Source: Opitutaceae bacterium
GTDB taxonomy: Bacteria; Verrucomicrobiota; Verrucomicrobiia; Opitutales; Opitutaceae
Assembly: GCA_003164715.1 (NCBI GenBank)
Contig: PLTZ01000076.1
Span: 1 to 64,000 of the forward strand
Length of the DNA: 64,000 nt
Reading direction: 5' to 3'
Positions 46,871 through 57,546 of this stretch are shown piece after piece. A program made the position numbers and the translations under genes. A model generated the notes under the pieces. It had not been told where the DNA came from and did no database searches. It saw only the letters and a program-made list of their open reading frames with translations. The number at the start of each line of letters is the position of its first letter. The first letter of the stretch is position 1.

Positions 46871-47263
46871 ATGGAACCCTCCGGAGTCATCCAACACAGG
46901 CTGCGCTCGGCCGGGGCCTCGGCGTCCGAGATCGAGGAGCGGTTCATCCGCGGGACCGGTCCCGGCGGCCAGAAGATCAACAAGACCTCGTCGACGGTCT
47001 GGCTCCGCCACCGGCCGACGGGGATCGAGGTGCGCTGCCAGGCGCAGCGGTCGCAGGCGGCAAACCGGGAACGGGCGTGGCTGGAATTGTGTGGAAGGCT
47101 CGAGGCACGGGCCCGCGCCGCCGAGGACGCCGCGCGGCAGGCGGCCGAGAAGCGCCGGCGCCAGACCCGGCAGAAGAGCCACGGCCAGAAGGTGAGGATG
47201 ATCGAGATGAAGAAGCACCGAGCCCGCCACAAGGCGGGCCGCGGGCGCGTGAGTGACGAGTAG
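46871..47263 (+). CDS. Stand-alone GGQ release-factor-like protein
   Basis: From the ATG at 46871 (an alternative is 46850) it is 130 residues. It has the class-I release-factor catalytic motif in [23 protein letters not shown] and a Lys/Arg-rich C-terminal tail ([29 protein letters not shown]), but no codon-recognition domain. ArfB/YaeJ-type proteins of this shape hydrolyse peptidyl-tRNA on stalled ribosomes, using the basic tail to probe the empty mRNA channel. It is convergent with tdk and is not the housekeeping prfA or prfB. Confidence 0.87.
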   Translation: MEPSGVIQHRLRSAGASASEIEERFIRGTGPGGQKINKTSSTVWLRHRPTGIEVRCQAQRSQAANRERAWLELCGRLEARARAAEDAARQAAEKRRRQTRQKSHGQKVRMIEMKKHRARHKAGRGRVSDE

Positions 47264-47268
47264 CCGCG

Positions 47269-47883
47269 TCAGGCGGCGCCGTCCTCGGCGCGGGGCGTAG
47301 GCCCGGCGGCGTCGAACGCCTCCTTGAAATGGCGCCGGCACATGGCGACATAGCGGTCGTTGCCGCCGATCTCGACCTGCGCGCCCTCCCTGACGGCCTT
47401 GCCGTCGGCGCCGACGCGCAGGTTCATCGTCGCCTTTCGGCCGCAGTGGCAGATCGTCTTCAGCTCGATCAGGTTGTCCGCGAGGCCCAGCAGCTCCGCG
47501 CTGCCCGGGAAGAGCTTGCCCTGGAAGTCGGTGCGCAGGCCGTAGCACAGGACGGGGATGCGAAGTGTGTCCGCGATGTCGGTGACCTGCCAGACCTGCT
47601 CCGGCGTGAGGAACTGGGCCTCGTCGATGAGCACGCAGGCCACGGGCTTCTCGGCATGCGCGGCGCCGACCTTCTTCAGCAGGTCGTCGGCCGCCCTCAG
47701 CGCGATGGCGTCCGACGCGAGGCCGATCCGCGACTGTATGCGGCCGTAGCCCGCGCGCGTGTCCAGCGCGGGCATGAAGAGCATCGTGCGCATCCCCCGC
47801 TCCTGGTAGTTGTAGCTCGACTGGAGGAGCACGGTGCTCTTTCCAGCGTTCATGGCCGAGTAGTAGAAGTAGACCTTGGACAT
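47269..47883 (-). CDS. tdk: Thymidine kinase (type II)
   Basis: The ATG at 47883 gives 204 residues. The P-loop is MNAGKST in [16 protein letters not shown], the catalytic DEAQF motif is [15 protein letters not shown], and a lasso region includes [23 protein letters not shown]. Zinc-binding cysteines are present (CHCGRKA, C-R-R-H). The enzyme phosphorylates thymidine to dTMP for salvage. It is convergent with the release-factor-like gene (five-base gap) and divergent from the GH2 gene. Confidence 0.95.
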   Translation of the reverse strand: MSKVYFYYSAMNAGKSTVLLQSSYNYQERGMRTMLFMPALDTRAGYGRIQSRIGLASDAIALRAADDLLKKVGAAHAEKPVACVLIDEAQFLTPEQVWQVTDIADTLRIPVLCYGLRTDFQGKLFPGSAELLGLADNLIELKTICHCGRKATMNLRVGADGKAVREGAQVEIGGNDRYVAMCRRHFKEAFDAAGPTPRAEDGAA

Positions 47884-48017
47884 TGCGTCGACAGGCTTTA
47901 CGCCCGCCGCCGAAAAAGGCGAGATCGCGTGTTCCGGCATCCCCGCCTTCGCCCGGGCCGGCGCATTTTTTCGAACACCCAGCATTGCGCACCGGTCCCG
48001 CCGGGCCAGAATGGGCC

Positions 48018-50879
48018 ATGCCCCTTAACCCCGGAGTCTGCCCGGCGTTCCGGCCCCCTTTCCTTGCAGCCGCCGCGTGCTGGCCCGCCCTGGGACTCGC
48101 CGTGTTGGCGGCCCTCCAGCTGCCCGGTCCTCGCGCCGCGGCCTCCCTCCCGCTTCCCGAGTTCCCTAAACCGGACTTCGAGCGGGCGGAATGGGCCAAC
48201 CTGAACGGCGCGTGGAAGTTCCGCTTCGACCCCCAGGACGCCGGCGAGAGGGCCGGCTGGGCCCTCGGCCGCACCGCGTTCCCCGACACGATCAGCGTCC
48301 CCTTTCCGTGGGGCTCCCGTCTGTCGGGCCTAGACGACCGCGCCGCCATCGGATGGTACCGGCGCACGATCCACGTCCCCGCGTCATGGTCGGGCAAGCG
48401 CGTGTTCCTCGTCCTGGGTGCGTGCAACTGGCTGACCCGGGGCTGGTGCGACGGCCGGGCCCTAGGCGAGCACCAAGGCGGCTACACGCCGTTCGAGTAC
48501 GAGCTGACGGCCTTTGTGAAGTGGGGCGAGGACCAGGAGCTCGTGCTCCGCGTCGACGACCTGCCGCGCCCCTTCAAGCTCTTTGGCAAGCAGGGCTACG
48601 GCGAGGCCAGGGGAATCTGGCAGACGGTGTACCTCGAGGCGCGGCCCGCGCTCCACCTCGTCTCGCTCCACTTCTCGCCCGACATCGACGCCGGCAGGGT
48701 GAACGTGAGCGCGCAGCTGAGCGGACCGGCGCCCGCCGGTGCGCAGCTGCGGCTGCGGTTCCCCAACGGCGACGCCGCCGAGAGCGGCACGGCCGTCGAG
48801 CCGGGCGCGCGCGAGGCGCGGTTCGCCGTGCCGATTGCCCCGGTGCACCTCTGGGCGCTGGATGACCCCTACCTCTACGAGGTCGAGGCGGTCCTCGCCT
48901 GCGGAGCGGGCACGGACCGCGTCTCCTCGTATTTTGGAATGCGCAAGATCAGCGTGGAGCCGATGCCGGGCACGGGCTTCCCGTACGTGGCCCTGAACGG
49001 CAAGCCGCTCTACCTGCAGATGACGCTCGACCAGTCGTACCATCCCGACGGATTCTACACCTTCCCGAGCGACGCCTTCATGCGCGACGAGATCCTGCGG
49101 TCGAAGCGGCTGGGGCTCAACGCGAACCGGATCCACATCAAGGTGGAGGTGCCGCGCAAGCTCTACTGGGCTGACCGGCTGGGCCTGCTGATCATGGCCG
49201 ACGTCCCGAACTTCTGGGGGGAGCCTGTGCCGGAGGCGCGCGCGGAGAGCGAGTCTGCCCTGCGCGGCATGGTGGCGAGGGACTTCAATCACCCGTCGAT
49301 CTTCAGCTGGGTGCTGTTCAACGAGACGTGGGGACTCACCACCACGAGGGACGGCAGGAAGAGCTACCTGCCCGAGACCCAGGAGTGGGTGGGCTCGATG
49401 TACCGCCTTGCCAAGCGGCTCGATCCGACCCGGCTCGTGGAGGACATCTCGGCCTGCAACAACGACCACACCGTGACCGACCTCAACTCGTGGCACGCGT
49501 ACCTTTCGGGCTATGCATGGGGCGAGGAGCTTGACCAGGTGTCCAGGGACACGTTTCCGGGATCCAAATGGAACTTCACCGGGGGCCGCGTCCAGGGCGG
49601 CCAGCCGATGTTCAACAGCGAGTGCGGCAACGTGTGGGGCTACGACGGGAGCACCGGCGACGTGGACTGGAGCTGGGACTACCACATCATGATGAACCAG
49701 TTCCGCCGGCACCCCAAGATCTCCGGTTGGCTCTACACCGAGCTGCACGACGTCATCAACGAATGGAACGGCTACTACCGCTTTGACCGGTCGGAGAAGG
49801 TCACCGGCCTCGACTCCTTCGTACCGGGAATGTCCGTTGCCGACCTGCACCGGCCGCTCTACCTGTCCACGGGCGGCGACCTTTGCCGCGACGTGAAGCC
49901 CGGCGAGTCGGTCCAGGTCCCCGTCTTCGCCTCGTTCCTTACGGACAAGGCACCCGGGAAGGATCTGGTCGTCCGCACCGAGCTCTTCGGCTGGAACACG
50001 CTCGGCCGGCGCGAGAGCTACCAGCGCGCGGAGCGGGCGGTGGCGTTCGAGCCGTGGCTGGCGCGCGAGCTCCCGCCGATCCCCGTCACCATGCCGGACC
50101 ACCCCGCGCTGGCCGTCCTCGCCCTCACCCTCGAGAACGGGGCGGGCGTCGTGCTCCAGCGGAACTTCACGACGTTCCTCGTCGCCGACGGACCGTCGCC
50201 GCGCACCGAGACCGTCCCCAATGGCACCGGCGAGCTTCGGATCGTGCGCTTTGCGCCGGACACGTTCGCGTCGGCCCGGTGGTCGCAGAAGCAGTGGGAC
50301 GTGCTGGGCGGGCTCAAGGTCGACGGCGCCGGCTACGGCTACTTTGAATACCGCCTGCCGTGGCCCGCCGGCCTCGAGCCCCGGGCGGTCTCCGGGGCGT
50401 CGCTTGTCCTTCAGGCCTCGGCAAAGCAGCTGTTCGGCAAGGACCGCGACCGCACGACGCCCGTGGACGGCGACTACATGCTCGGCCGGGGCAGCCACGA
50501 CCCCAGCGCGAACCCGAACGCCTACCCGATGACCGGAGCCGCGGCCTTTCCGAGCGCGGTGCGGGTGCGGGTGAACGGAGTCGCGGCCGGGAGCTTCTTT
50601 CTTCCCGACGACCCGGCCGACCACCGCGGCGTGCTCTCCTGGCATGCGCAGCCCCGCGACAAGAAGCTGCGCGAGGCCGGATCCTACGGTTACCTTGTCC
50701 AGGCCGCGATCCCCCGGGAGGCGCTGGGCGCGGCGGCCGCGGCGGGGCAGATCGTCCTTCGCCTGGAGGTCGACGCGGCGCTCCCCGGCGGCCTGGCCGT
50801 CTACGGGGAGAGGTTCGGGCGCTACCCCGTGGACCCCGCGCTCATCTTCGAGGTCCCGGCGCGAGGCCCGGGACCGTGA
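48018..50879 (+). CDS. Exported GH2 family glycoside hydrolase
   Basis: From ATG 48018 the product has 953 residues with a signal peptide ([21 protein letters not shown]). The GH2 sugar-binding domain ([51 protein letters not shown]) is followed by an Ig-like domain ([15 protein letters not shown]) and a TIM barrel. The likely acid/base Glu lies in [16 protein letters not shown], the nucleophile in [16 protein letters not shown]-terminal ~250-residue extension resembles a carbohydrate-binding beta-sandwich. Activity could be beta-galactosidase, -mannosidase or -glucuronidase; sequence does not decide. It is probably periplasmic or outer-membrane attached. Confidence 0.86.
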   Translation: MPLNPGVCPAFRPPFLAAAACWPALGLAVLAALQLPGPRAAASLPLPEFPKPDFERAEWANLNGAWKFRFDPQDAGERAGWALGRTAFPDTISVPFPWGSRLSGLDDRAAIGWYRRTIHVPASWSGKRVFLVLGACNWLTRGWCDGRALGEHQGGYTPFEYELTAFVKWGEDQELVLRVDDLPRPFKLFGKQGYGEARGIWQTVYLEARPALHLVSLHFSPDIDAGRVNVSAQLSGPAPAGAQLRLRFPNGDAAESGTAVEPGAREARFAVPIAPVHLWALDDPYLYEVEAVLACGAGTDRVSSYFGMRKISVEPMPGTGFPYVALNGKPLYLQMTLDQSYHPDGFYTFPSDAFMRDEILRSKRLGLNANRIHIKVEVPRKLYWADRLGLLIMADVPNFWGEPVPEARAESESALRGMVARDFNHPSIFSWVLFNETWGLTTTRDGRKSYLPETQEWVGSMYRLAKRLDPTRLVEDISACNNDHTVTDLNSWHAYLSGYAWGEELDQVSRDTFPGSKWNFTGGRVQGGQPMFNSECGNVWGYDGSTGDVDWSWDYHIMMNQFRRHPKISGWLYTELHDVINEWNGYYRFDRSEKVTGLDSFVPGMSVADLHRPLYLSTGGDLCRDVKPGESVQVPVFASFLTDKAPGKDLVVRTELFGWNTLGRRESYQRAERAVAFEPWLARELPPIPVTMPDHPALAVLALTLENGAGVVLQRNFTTFLVADGPSPRTETVPNGTGELRIVRFAPDTFASARWSQKQWDVLGGLKVDGAGYGYFEYRLPWPAGLEPRAVSGASLVLQASAKQLFGKDRDRTTPVDGDYMLGRGSHDPSANPNAYPMTGAAAFPSAVRVRVNGVAAGSFFLPDDPADHRGVLSWHAQPRDKKLREAGSYGYLVQAAIPREALGAAAAAGQIVLRLEVDAALPGGLAVYGERFGRYPVDPALIFEVPARGPGP

Positions 50880-50885
50880 GCGGGC

Positions 50886-53800
50886 CTACTTCTCGAGGAG
50901 CAGGAGCCGGGACGACTTGTTCTCCAGCGTGGATTCGATCGAGAGGAGCGCGCCGTAGTCCTGGGGCGCGACGACCGCGGGCAGGGCCGAGAGCTCCTGC
51001 GTGACCGACCAGGCGCCTCCCGAGACGCCCGCCGAGACGCGCACACTTCCGGCGCCGTCGGGGGCGGTGAGGGTCTGGCTCCTGGGCGCGATCACCAAGT
51101 GCGTGAACCCGGCCGGCAGCCCGACCTCCGCGCGGATGGTCTCCAGCCGGTCGTCCCTGATGAACAGGGGAAGCGTGCGGCGGTCCGTGTAGGTCGGGTA
51201 GAGGCCCAGGGAATACGGCAGGTCAAGGTACATGTAGCGCCCGTCCACCACGGCGTAGTGGTCGATCTCCACCGTGAACTGCTCGAGGCCGGGGTAGGTG
51301 CCGAAGTCCGTCCTCAGGTCGCCGACCGGTCGGGCCCCCTGAGCGACCTTGCTCACCGCCTCCTGGTAGTAGCGGCGCCGCTCCTCGGGCGGGAGTTCCG
51401 AGAAGAACTTGTTCATCTTTCCGTATCCGGCGCCCGAATACTCCCTGCGGATCTCCATCCGGACCTTGCCCGAGGGATCGAGCGCGATCCGGTACGTGGT
51501 CGCCCGGCGGTTCTCGTCGCCGCGCGCCGGCGCGACGGTCCCGTAGCTCTGGTCCGCGAGGTTGATCGCGAGCTTGCCCTCATGCGAGACGGCTCCCAGG
51601 CGGGAGTACTGGTCCGTGTCATTGAAGTAGTAGCTGTCGTCCCCGACCCTGACCCTCACCAGCACCGCTTGAAACTCGTGGGGGAGCGGGAACGTGGTTG
51701 CCACGGCGCTAAGCGCGCCGATCGCCGGTTCGAAGGAGGCGAGCACGAACTCGGGCTTGAAGCCCGCGGCCGTGAGCATCGCGTGCAGGAGAATCCCCTG
51801 GTCGGCCCCGTTTCCGTAGCCGTCCGAGAGGGTGGTGTCGGCGTCCGAGAGCTCGCTCAGGCGAAGGTCCGTGAACGACGGCCCCGCCGGCCGAATCGAG
51901 CGGCTCACGTAGTCGCGGATGGCCCTCGAGGCGTCGAGCCTCGTCGCGGCGCTCGCGGTCAGTTTGCGCGCGAGCTCCTGCGCCTTCGCGGAGTGCCCCG
52001 AGCGGTCGAGGAGCGTCCGCTCGAGCTCCGCGAGGTAGGCCGAGGGGTCGCCGACGTAGTACGCGACGCCGGCCTCGTACAGCCAGCCGGGCGGCAGGTC
52101 GTACTCGGCGGGCATGGCCCTCACGTTCGAGGCCTTCCACGTCATCACCCGCTTATTGTCGGCGGCGGCGCTCGTGGCGGTGACGATGCCGGCGGGCCCG
52201 CGGTCGAGCGTACGCAGGGCAAGTCCGGCCGGCGCCGTGATCTGGAACACCTTCTGCACCAGCTCGTTGCCATCCTGGAAGGGCTGGAATCCGGATAGGA
52301 AGGCCTTGTCGTGGAAGGCGAGCTCGTACTCGACCTCGAGGGTCGACCCGATGTCGACGCCGGGCAGGTTCGCAACGAGGATCCGGCCGCCGGTGTAGCG
52401 CTTGGCCGAGGCGTTCCATCCGGCGTCCATCGCGTTGATCTCCTCCTTGGAGATCTCCTGGCGTTGGCCGGCCTTTGACGTCACGACCGCCCGGACGAGC
52501 CGGGCGTCGGCGATCGAGGGGTTGTAGTCTATCTTCACCTCCGACTCCTTCTTCTTGCCGCTGTAGTTCAAGATCTCCTTGACGATCCGCACCCTGAACA
52601 CGGCGCTGTGCGCGTCCTTGACCTCAAGCTGGAGGTTCTCCTCGAGCACCCGGGAGTCGGACTCCACGGGCGCCGCCGCGCCCGCGTCCGCCCTGGCCAC
52701 GGCGGCTTCCCGCTTCGTGTCCGAGGTCGACAGGACGGGCGCCTTCCGGTCGTCGTACTGGATCTCCTTGAGCGACTGCTTGAGGCGCAGGTACTGCGCG
52801 GGCGAGAACTCCACGACCTTCAGCCTCACGTCGCGGGAGCAGGCGAGCACCCCGTCCCTGAACGAGAAGTCCCGGTGGTAGCTGGCGCACTCGTCGTCCT
52901 GCGCGGCGCACGTGGGCATGGACACGGACCCGGTGAAGCTGGGGGCAAGCTTGAGCGAGACGTCCTCGTGCAGGCCGCACGCCACGAATGTCTCCATCGG
53001 GAACCTGCGCTTCTCGAGGCCCGTTCCCCCCAGGATGAAGTTCACGATGCCCATGTCCTTCCCGACCCACGGCACGTTCACCACGGCCTTGCCCTCGCCG
53101 AAGGCCGTCGTGTTGCCGGCGGAGAACTCGATCACGGCGCGCACGGGCACGGACGTGTCGAGGATATTCTCGGGCGTTATCGCGAGGCTCTTCAGGGTGG
53201 CCCCGGGCAGCGCGCGCTTCAGGTTCGCCTCGAAGAAGCGCCGGCGGTCGTCCGGCTTCATTTGCGCGAAGGCCTGGCGGTACTCGTTATCGTTCACGCC
53301 GTCGAACGACATCTCCGAGCGCGCCTCGAGCGTGCCCGCCGCGTCGATGGTCCCGCTCGTCGAGATCCTCATCATGCTCTTCTCCGGGGGATCCACGGGG
53401 CTCAGGCGCAGGTTGTCCCCCTCGGGGCGGCACGCCAGGAAGCTCTGGTTGCTCTCGTACGTGGGCAGGAGGTCGCGGGTGTTCTCGTCGGTCGGGTCCA
53501 TGAGGACGTAGTCGCCCTTGTGCAGCTCAACCCCGACGATCGCGTGGTTGAAGAAGGGGTTCGGCACCTGCGTGTCCTTTTTCCAGCCCACGCTGACCAG
53601 CACCGGGTAGGCGTTCTGGCCCGCGGCCCGCAGCAGCGACACCAGCAGCGCCGCCTTGTCCCGGCAGACGCCGTACTTCTTGTCGTACGTGATGTGGACG
53701 TCGTGGGGCTCGAAGCCCGGGCGGTCCTTCTCGGGCGTGATGCCCATGTAGCGGATCTTCTTCGAGACGAAGTAGAACACCGCCTTGATCTTCTCCATGT

Positions 53801-54728
53801 CGGTCGCGGCCCCCGCCGTGAGGTCGGCGACCTGCTTCTTCATCTCGGGCGTGATCGCGTCCAGGTGCGGCTTGCTCAGGTCCCAGTACCAGCGCGACAC
53901 GACGCTCCAGTCCGGCGTGGTGCTGACCGAAAGGTGCTGCAGGACCTCCTGGTAGGGCGGCATCGCCGGCTCGTCGAACATCCGGGGGACCCGGTTCACC
54001 TCCCAGTCGTAGACGATGAAGCCTCCCTCCGACCGCTGGGTCGCCGCCACCGTCCCCGGGATCTCGTCGCGCAGGGCGACCTGCCGGAGCGGCTTATCGG
54101 CGGGCATCCGGACCTCGAGCGCCAAGTGCCGGGTGTAGCCGGACCCCTCGAACATGAAGTCCTCGGCGTAATCCCCGGGCAGGAACGGGCGGGTGACGGT
54201 CGAGCGGACGACCGCGTGGACGATGTCGCCGATCTCCAGCTGGGGGATGTTCACCCGCAGCACCTTGGAGTTCGGGTCGTAGATGTTCATCTCCATCTGG
54301 CTGTCGTCGATGCTCTCCTTCGAATTGCCCGCGACGTCGACCGGAACGACCTCGCCGCCGGGCTTTATGACCTCAAGGAGGGCCACCTCGGCGGTGTTGT
54401 AGGGGAGCATGAAGCCGAGGTTGAGCGTGTTGTTGTTCCTCTTGCCCTTCTCCGTGAGGACCTTCGTGAAGGTTTCGTCCTGGACCTCGGCGGTCCCGTC
54501 CTCATGGATGACGCGCAGGGACTTCTGCTCGACAAGGGCCTCGTCGCAGTCGGGCAGCTTCGCCAGGTTCACGTCGGCCGCCGCGGCCAGCACCGCCTTG
54601 GTGTCGGACGGCGCCCAGTCGGCGCCCTTGTACAGGGCGCTCTCGTCCGCTCGCGCGGGCGAGACGAACGCCAGGGCTGCTGCGGCGGCGAGGACCAGGG
54701 ACAACGGGACAGGGTGGCGGAGGGTCAT
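50886..54728 (-). CDS. Giant exported tandem DUF3857/transglutaminase-like protein
   Basis: Start at the ATG at 54728 gives a 1280-residue protein with a signal peptide (LSLVLAAAAALAFVSPARA). The first half is a complete DUF3857-transglutaminase unit: DUF3857 (~aa 45-230), then the Cys-His-Asp fold with YGVCRDKAALLVSLL, FFNHAIVGVEL and YVLMDPTDENT. The second half repeats the plan (VKDAHSAVFRVRIVKEILNYSG...), but the catalytic region reads YGNGADQGILLHAML and HEFQAVLVRV, so both Cys and His are replaced while the Asp region FNDTDQ remains. Single-unit proteins of ~650 residues are the norm. Function is unknown; a transglutaminase or protease-like periplasmic scaffold is possible. Confidence 0.88.
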   Translation of the reverse strand: MTLRHPVPLSLVLAAAAALAFVSPARADESALYKGADWAPSDTKAVLAAAADVNLAKLPDCDEALVEQKSLRVIHEDGTAEVQDETFTKVLTEKGKRNNNTLNLGFMLPYNTAEVALLEVIKPGGEVVPVDVAGNSKESIDDSQMEMNIYDPNSKVLRVNIPQLEIGDIVHAVVRSTVTRPFLPGDYAEDFMFEGSGYTRHLALEVRMPADKPLRQVALRDEIPGTVAATQRSEGGFIVYDWEVNRVPRMFDEPAMPPYQEVLQHLSVSTTPDWSVVSRWYWDLSKPHLDAITPEMKKQVADLTAGAATDMEKIKAVFYFVSKKIRYMGITPEKDRPGFEPHDVHITYDKKYGVCRDKAALLVSLLRAAGQNAYPVLVSVGWKKDTQVPNPFFNHAIVGVELHKGDYVLMDPTDENTRDLLPTYESNQSFLACRPEGDNLRLSPVDPPEKSMMRISTSGTIDAAGTLEARSEMSFDGVNDNEYRQAFAQMKPDDRRRFFEANLKRALPGATLKSLAITPENILDTSVPVRAVIEFSAGNTTAFGEGKAVVNVPWVGKDMGIVNFILGGTGLEKRRFPMETFVACGLHEDVSLKLAPSFTGSVSMPTCAAQDDECASYHRDFSFRDGVLACSRDVRLKVVEFSPAQYLRLKQSLKEIQYDDRKAPVLSTSDTKREAAVARADAGAAAPVESDSRVLEENLQLEVKDAHSAVFRVRIVKEILNYSGKKKESEVKIDYNPSIADARLVRAVVTSKAGQRQEISKEEINAMDAGWNASAKRYTGGRILVANLPGVDIGSTLEVEYELAFHDKAFLSGFQPFQDGNELVQKVFQITAPAGLALRTLDRGPAGIVTATSAAADNKRVMTWKASNVRAMPAEYDLPPGWLYEAGVAYYVGDPSAYLAELERTLLDRSGHSAKAQELARKLTASAATRLDASRAIRDYVSRSIRPAGPSFTDLRLSELSDADTTLSDGYGNGADQGILLHAMLTAAGFKPEFVLASFEPAIGALSAVATTFPLPHEFQAVLVRVRVGDDSYYFNDTDQYSRLGAVSHEGKLAINLADQSYGTVAPARGDENRRATTYRIALDPSGKVRMEIRREYSGAGYGKMNKFFSELPPEERRRYYQEAVSKVAQGARPVGDLRTDFGTYPGLEQFTVEIDHYAVVDGRYMYLDLPYSLGLYPTYTDRRTLPLFIRDDRLETIRAEVGLPAGFTHLVIAPRSQTLTAPDGAGSVRVSAGVSGGAWSVTQELSALPAVVAPQDYGALLSIESTLENKSSRLLLLEK

Positions 54729-54765
54729 GACTTCGGGGAATTTCGGTTCAGGCGCAAAGAGGCGG

Positions 54766-54794
54766 TGATTAAACGAGCTTTGCAACGTTTTCAA
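54766..54794 (-). promoter_or_regulatory. Candidate promoter of the DUF3857 gene
   Basis: On the minus strand TTGAAA (54794-54789) and TAATCA (54771-54766) are separated by 17 bases, 38 bases upstream of the ATG. The local sequence is much richer in A and T than the surroundings. Spacing is ideal but the -10 is imperfect. Confidence 0.4.
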
Positions 54795-54958
54795 GGAATC
54801 CCACGAACCGCGCGCCGCGTCCCTGGGCCCCTGTGCCCGCGGGCCGCCCAGGGGATCCGCCGCCCAAGCTTGCCTGCGGCGGGATTCGCCCCAATGCGTA
54901 GTGTAGCGCCGCGGCGCAAGGGTGCGCAGCCCGGCCGCCGGCCCCGAACCCCCGTCTC

Positions 54959-56512
54959 ATGCCCGAAAAACTCCTGCAGCTCTCCGACATCGGGAAGCGT
55001 TTTGGCGCGAACCGGGTGCTCGAGTCCGTCTCGTTCGACCTCTATGCGGGGGAGGTGCACGTCCTGGCGGGCGAGAACGGCGCGGGCAAGACGACGCTCA
55101 TCAGGATCCTTGCGGGCATCCACCCCGAGCACGAGGGGACCATCGAGCTCGGCGGGCGCACCGTCCGGTTCAGGAACCCGATCGAGGCAAGCCGCCACGG
55201 GATCTCCGTCATCCATCAGGAGCTCTCGCTGGTGGAGTCGATGAGCGTCGCGGACAACATCTGCCTCGGCCGCGAGCCGGCGCGGGCGGGGGGCCTGCTG
55301 CTCGACCGCCGCGCCCAGCTGGAGCGCGCGGGCGAACTCTGCGCCCGCCTCGGCCTTTCGTTCACCCGGGAGGATCTCGGCCGCAGGGCCGAGCAGTTTC
55401 CCCTCTCCGTCAAGAACCGGATCGAGATCGCAAAGGCCCTGGCGGGCGACGCGCGCATCATCGTGATGGACGAGCCCACGAGTGCGCTCAACCACGAGGA
55501 GGTCGAGCGGCTGTTCGCGCTGATCGACCACCTCAAGGCCAGGGGCTGCGGCATCGTCTACATCACCCACAAGATGGAGGAGATCTACCGGGTGGCGGAC
55601 CGCATCACGGTCCTGCGCGACGGGCGCCGCGTCGGTACGGCAGCGGCCGCGGACTGCCCGCCGCCGACATTGATCCGCTGGATGATCGGGCGCGATCTCG
55701 CGGAGCAGTTTGCTCCGCGGGCGGGGCCGGCCGCCACGGGGGTGCGGGCGCCGCGACTCGTCGTCAGCCGCTTCACCGTGCCGAGCCCCGGTCCCGGACG
55801 GCCTCCGGCGGTCCGGGACCTGTCCGTCGCCGTCCGCGCCGGCGAGATCGTGGGCTTCGCCGGCCTCCAGGGCGCGGGATGCTCCGAGCTCTTCAACGGC
55901 CTGTTCGGCGCGTACGGCGCCGTGTGCGGCGGCCGGGTCGAGATCGACGGCGAGCCGGTCCGCCCGGAGAGCCCGGGCGCCTCGATCCGGCGCGGGCTCG
56001 CCTTCCTGACGGGCGACCGGAAGAACACCGGGCTTGTCCTCGGGATGAGCGTCGAGCGCAACGTGAGCCTGTCGTCGCTGCCTAGGGTGTCGCCGGGAGG
56101 CGTGCTTTCGCCCGGCCTCGAGCGAAGCCTTGCGGAGCACTACGTCGGCGCGCTCGGCATCCGCCTCGAATCGGTCGACCAGGAGACGGGCGCCCTCTCG
56201 GGCGGGAACCAGCAGAAGGTCGCGCTTGCGAAGTGGCTCGCGACACGGCCGCGCGTCCTGCTGCTCGAGGAGCCCACGCGGGGGGTCGACGTCGGCGCTA
56301 AGCATGAAATCTACGGGCTCCTTCGCGGCCTGGCGGCCGAGGGCCTCGCCATCCTGCTCATCTCGACCGAGATGCCGGAGCTCCTCGGGCTGTGCGACCG
56401 CGTCGTGGCCCTGCACCGCGGCCGGGTCATGGGGGTCTTCGACCGCTCCGAGGCGACCCCGGAGCGGGTGCTTGCGGCGGCGATGGGCGCCGACGTGCCG
56501 CAGGGGAACTGA
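54959..56512 (+). CDS. Sugar ABC transporter ATP-binding protein (RbsA/MglA type)
   Basis: A 517-residue protein with two fused ABC domains, the plan of RbsA, XylG and MglA. The first has Walker A GENGAGKTTL, Walker B IIVMDEPTSALN and ITHKMEEIYRVADRI. The second has the usual degenerate P-loop GLQGAGCSELFNG, the signature LSGGNQQKVALAKWLA and VLLLEEPTRGVDVGAKHEIY. It energises uptake of a monosaccharide such as ribose, xylose or galactose. The permease gene starts four bases after its stop and the binding protein follows. It is divergent from the DUF3857 gene. Confidence 0.92.
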   Translation: MPEKLLQLSDIGKRFGANRVLESVSFDLYAGEVHVLAGENGAGKTTLIRILAGIHPEHEGTIELGGRTVRFRNPIEASRHGISVIHQELSLVESMSVADNICLGREPARAGGLLLDRRAQLERAGELCARLGLSFTREDLGRRAEQFPLSVKNRIEIAKALAGDARIIVMDEPTSALNHEEVERLFALIDHLKARGCGIVYITHKMEEIYRVADRITVLRDGRRVGTAAAADCPPPTLIRWMIGRDLAEQFAPRAGPAATGVRAPRLVVSRFTVPSPGPGRPPAVRDLSVAVRAGEIVGFAGLQGAGCSELFNGLFGAYGAVCGGRVEIDGEPVRPESPGASIRRGLAFLTGDRKNTGLVLGMSVERNVSLSSLPRVSPGGVLSPGLERSLAEHYVGALGIRLESVDQETGALSGGNQQKVALAKWLATRPRVLLLEEPTRGVDVGAKHEIYGLLRGLAAEGLAILLISTEMPELLGLCDRVVALHRGRVMGVFDRSEATPERVLAAAMGADVPQGN

Positions 56513-56516
56513 AGGC

Positions 56517-57503
56517 ATGAGGACCCTGCGCCGTTGGATCGAGCGACCCGAGGGGAGGGCCCTGTTCGCCCTCCTCTTCATCCTGGTGATCGGCTGCGTG
56601 TTTAACGCGCACGACGCGTTCTTCCGCTGGGGCACGCACCGGGACATGCTCCGGCAGGTCTCGGTTTACGGCATCCTCGCCTGCGGCATGACGCTCGTCA
56701 TCGTCACCGGGGGCATCGACCTGTCGGTCGGAAGCGTGCTCGGGCTGTGCGCGGTTGTGTTCGCGCAGCTCTCGCTGCGCCGCGGCCTGCCGGCGCCGGT
56801 GGCGGTGCCCGCGGTCCTGGCCGTCGGCGCCGCCGCCGGGCTCGCGTCGGGGGCCGCCGTCGCGCGCTACCGCATCCAGCCGTTCATCGCGACGCTCGCG
56901 ATGATGGTCTTTGCGCGCGGCCTCGCGAAATGGCTGTCGGGGGGCGAGAAAGTCTCCCGCGCCGTGCAGCAGCCCGACGGGAGCTTCTCCTACGTGGACC
57001 TGCCGGGCGCCTTCGAGCGCCTGGACGCGAAGGTGTGGGGCGGGAACGTGGCGGTGGTGACGCTCGTGTTCCTGGGCTGCGTCGCGCTTTCCTGGGTGGT
57101 GCTCACGCGGCTTCGCTACGGGAGGTACCTCTACGCGACCGGCGGCAACGAGGAGGCGGCGCGCCTCTCGGGGGTGCCCGTGCGCCGGGCGAAGCTGCTC
57201 GCCTACGGGATGAGCGGCGTCTTCGGCGCGGTCGCGGGCATCTGCCAGGCGGCGCAGGAGCAGCAGGGCGACCCGGAGGCGGGCGTCTCGTACGAGCTCA
57301 CGGCGATCGCCATCGCGGTCATCGGCGGCAACAGCCTCGCGGGCGGGCGGGGCGGCATCGGGCTGACGCTCCTCGGGGCGATGACGATCGGCTATCTCGA
57401 GAAGATCCTGAGCATCAATGCCGTCGCCGAATCGAGCCGGCTGATGCTTACCGGAGCCATCATCCTGGCCGCGGTCCTGCTGCAGCGGCGCAGGATCGAG
57501 TGA
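56517..57503 (+). CDS. Sugar ABC transporter permease (RbsC type)
   Basis: The ATG at 56517 yields 328 residues; the longer ORF track start is inside the ATPase gene. Family signature: GMTLVIVTGGIDLSVGSVLGL, then IQPFIATLAMMVFARGLA, LYATGGNEEAARLSGVPVRRAKLLAYGMSG and IAIAVIGGNSLAGGRGGIGLTLLGAM, all typical of the BPD_transp_2 permeases of carbohydrate importers. About eight to ten helices. It pairs with the upstream double ATPase and the downstream periplasmic binding protein. Confidence 0.93.
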   Translation: MRTLRRWIERPEGRALFALLFILVIGCVFNAHDAFFRWGTHRDMLRQVSVYGILACGMTLVIVTGGIDLSVGSVLGLCAVVFAQLSLRRGLPAPVAVPAVLAVGAAAGLASGAAVARYRIQPFIATLAMMVFARGLAKWLSGGEKVSRAVQQPDGSFSYVDLPGAFERLDAKVWGGNVAVVTLVFLGCVALSWVVLTRLRYGRYLYATGGNEEAARLSGVPVRRAKLLAYGMSGVFGAVAGICQAAQEQQGDPEAGVSYELTAIAIAVIGGNSLAGGRGGIGLTLLGAMTIGYLEKILSINAVAESSRLMLTGAIILAAVLLQRRRIE

Positions 57504-57546
57504 CCGGCCCCCCGGGGACCCGCGCCTTCATCCCATCCGAACCTCC

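Noticed and set aside
48462-50645. 727-residue minus-strand ORF
   Set aside because: Antisense shadow of the GH2 gene; no recognisable motif.
52608-55244. 878-residue plus-strand ORF
   Set aside because: Antisense shadow of the DUF3857 gene, running into the start of the ABC ATPase gene.
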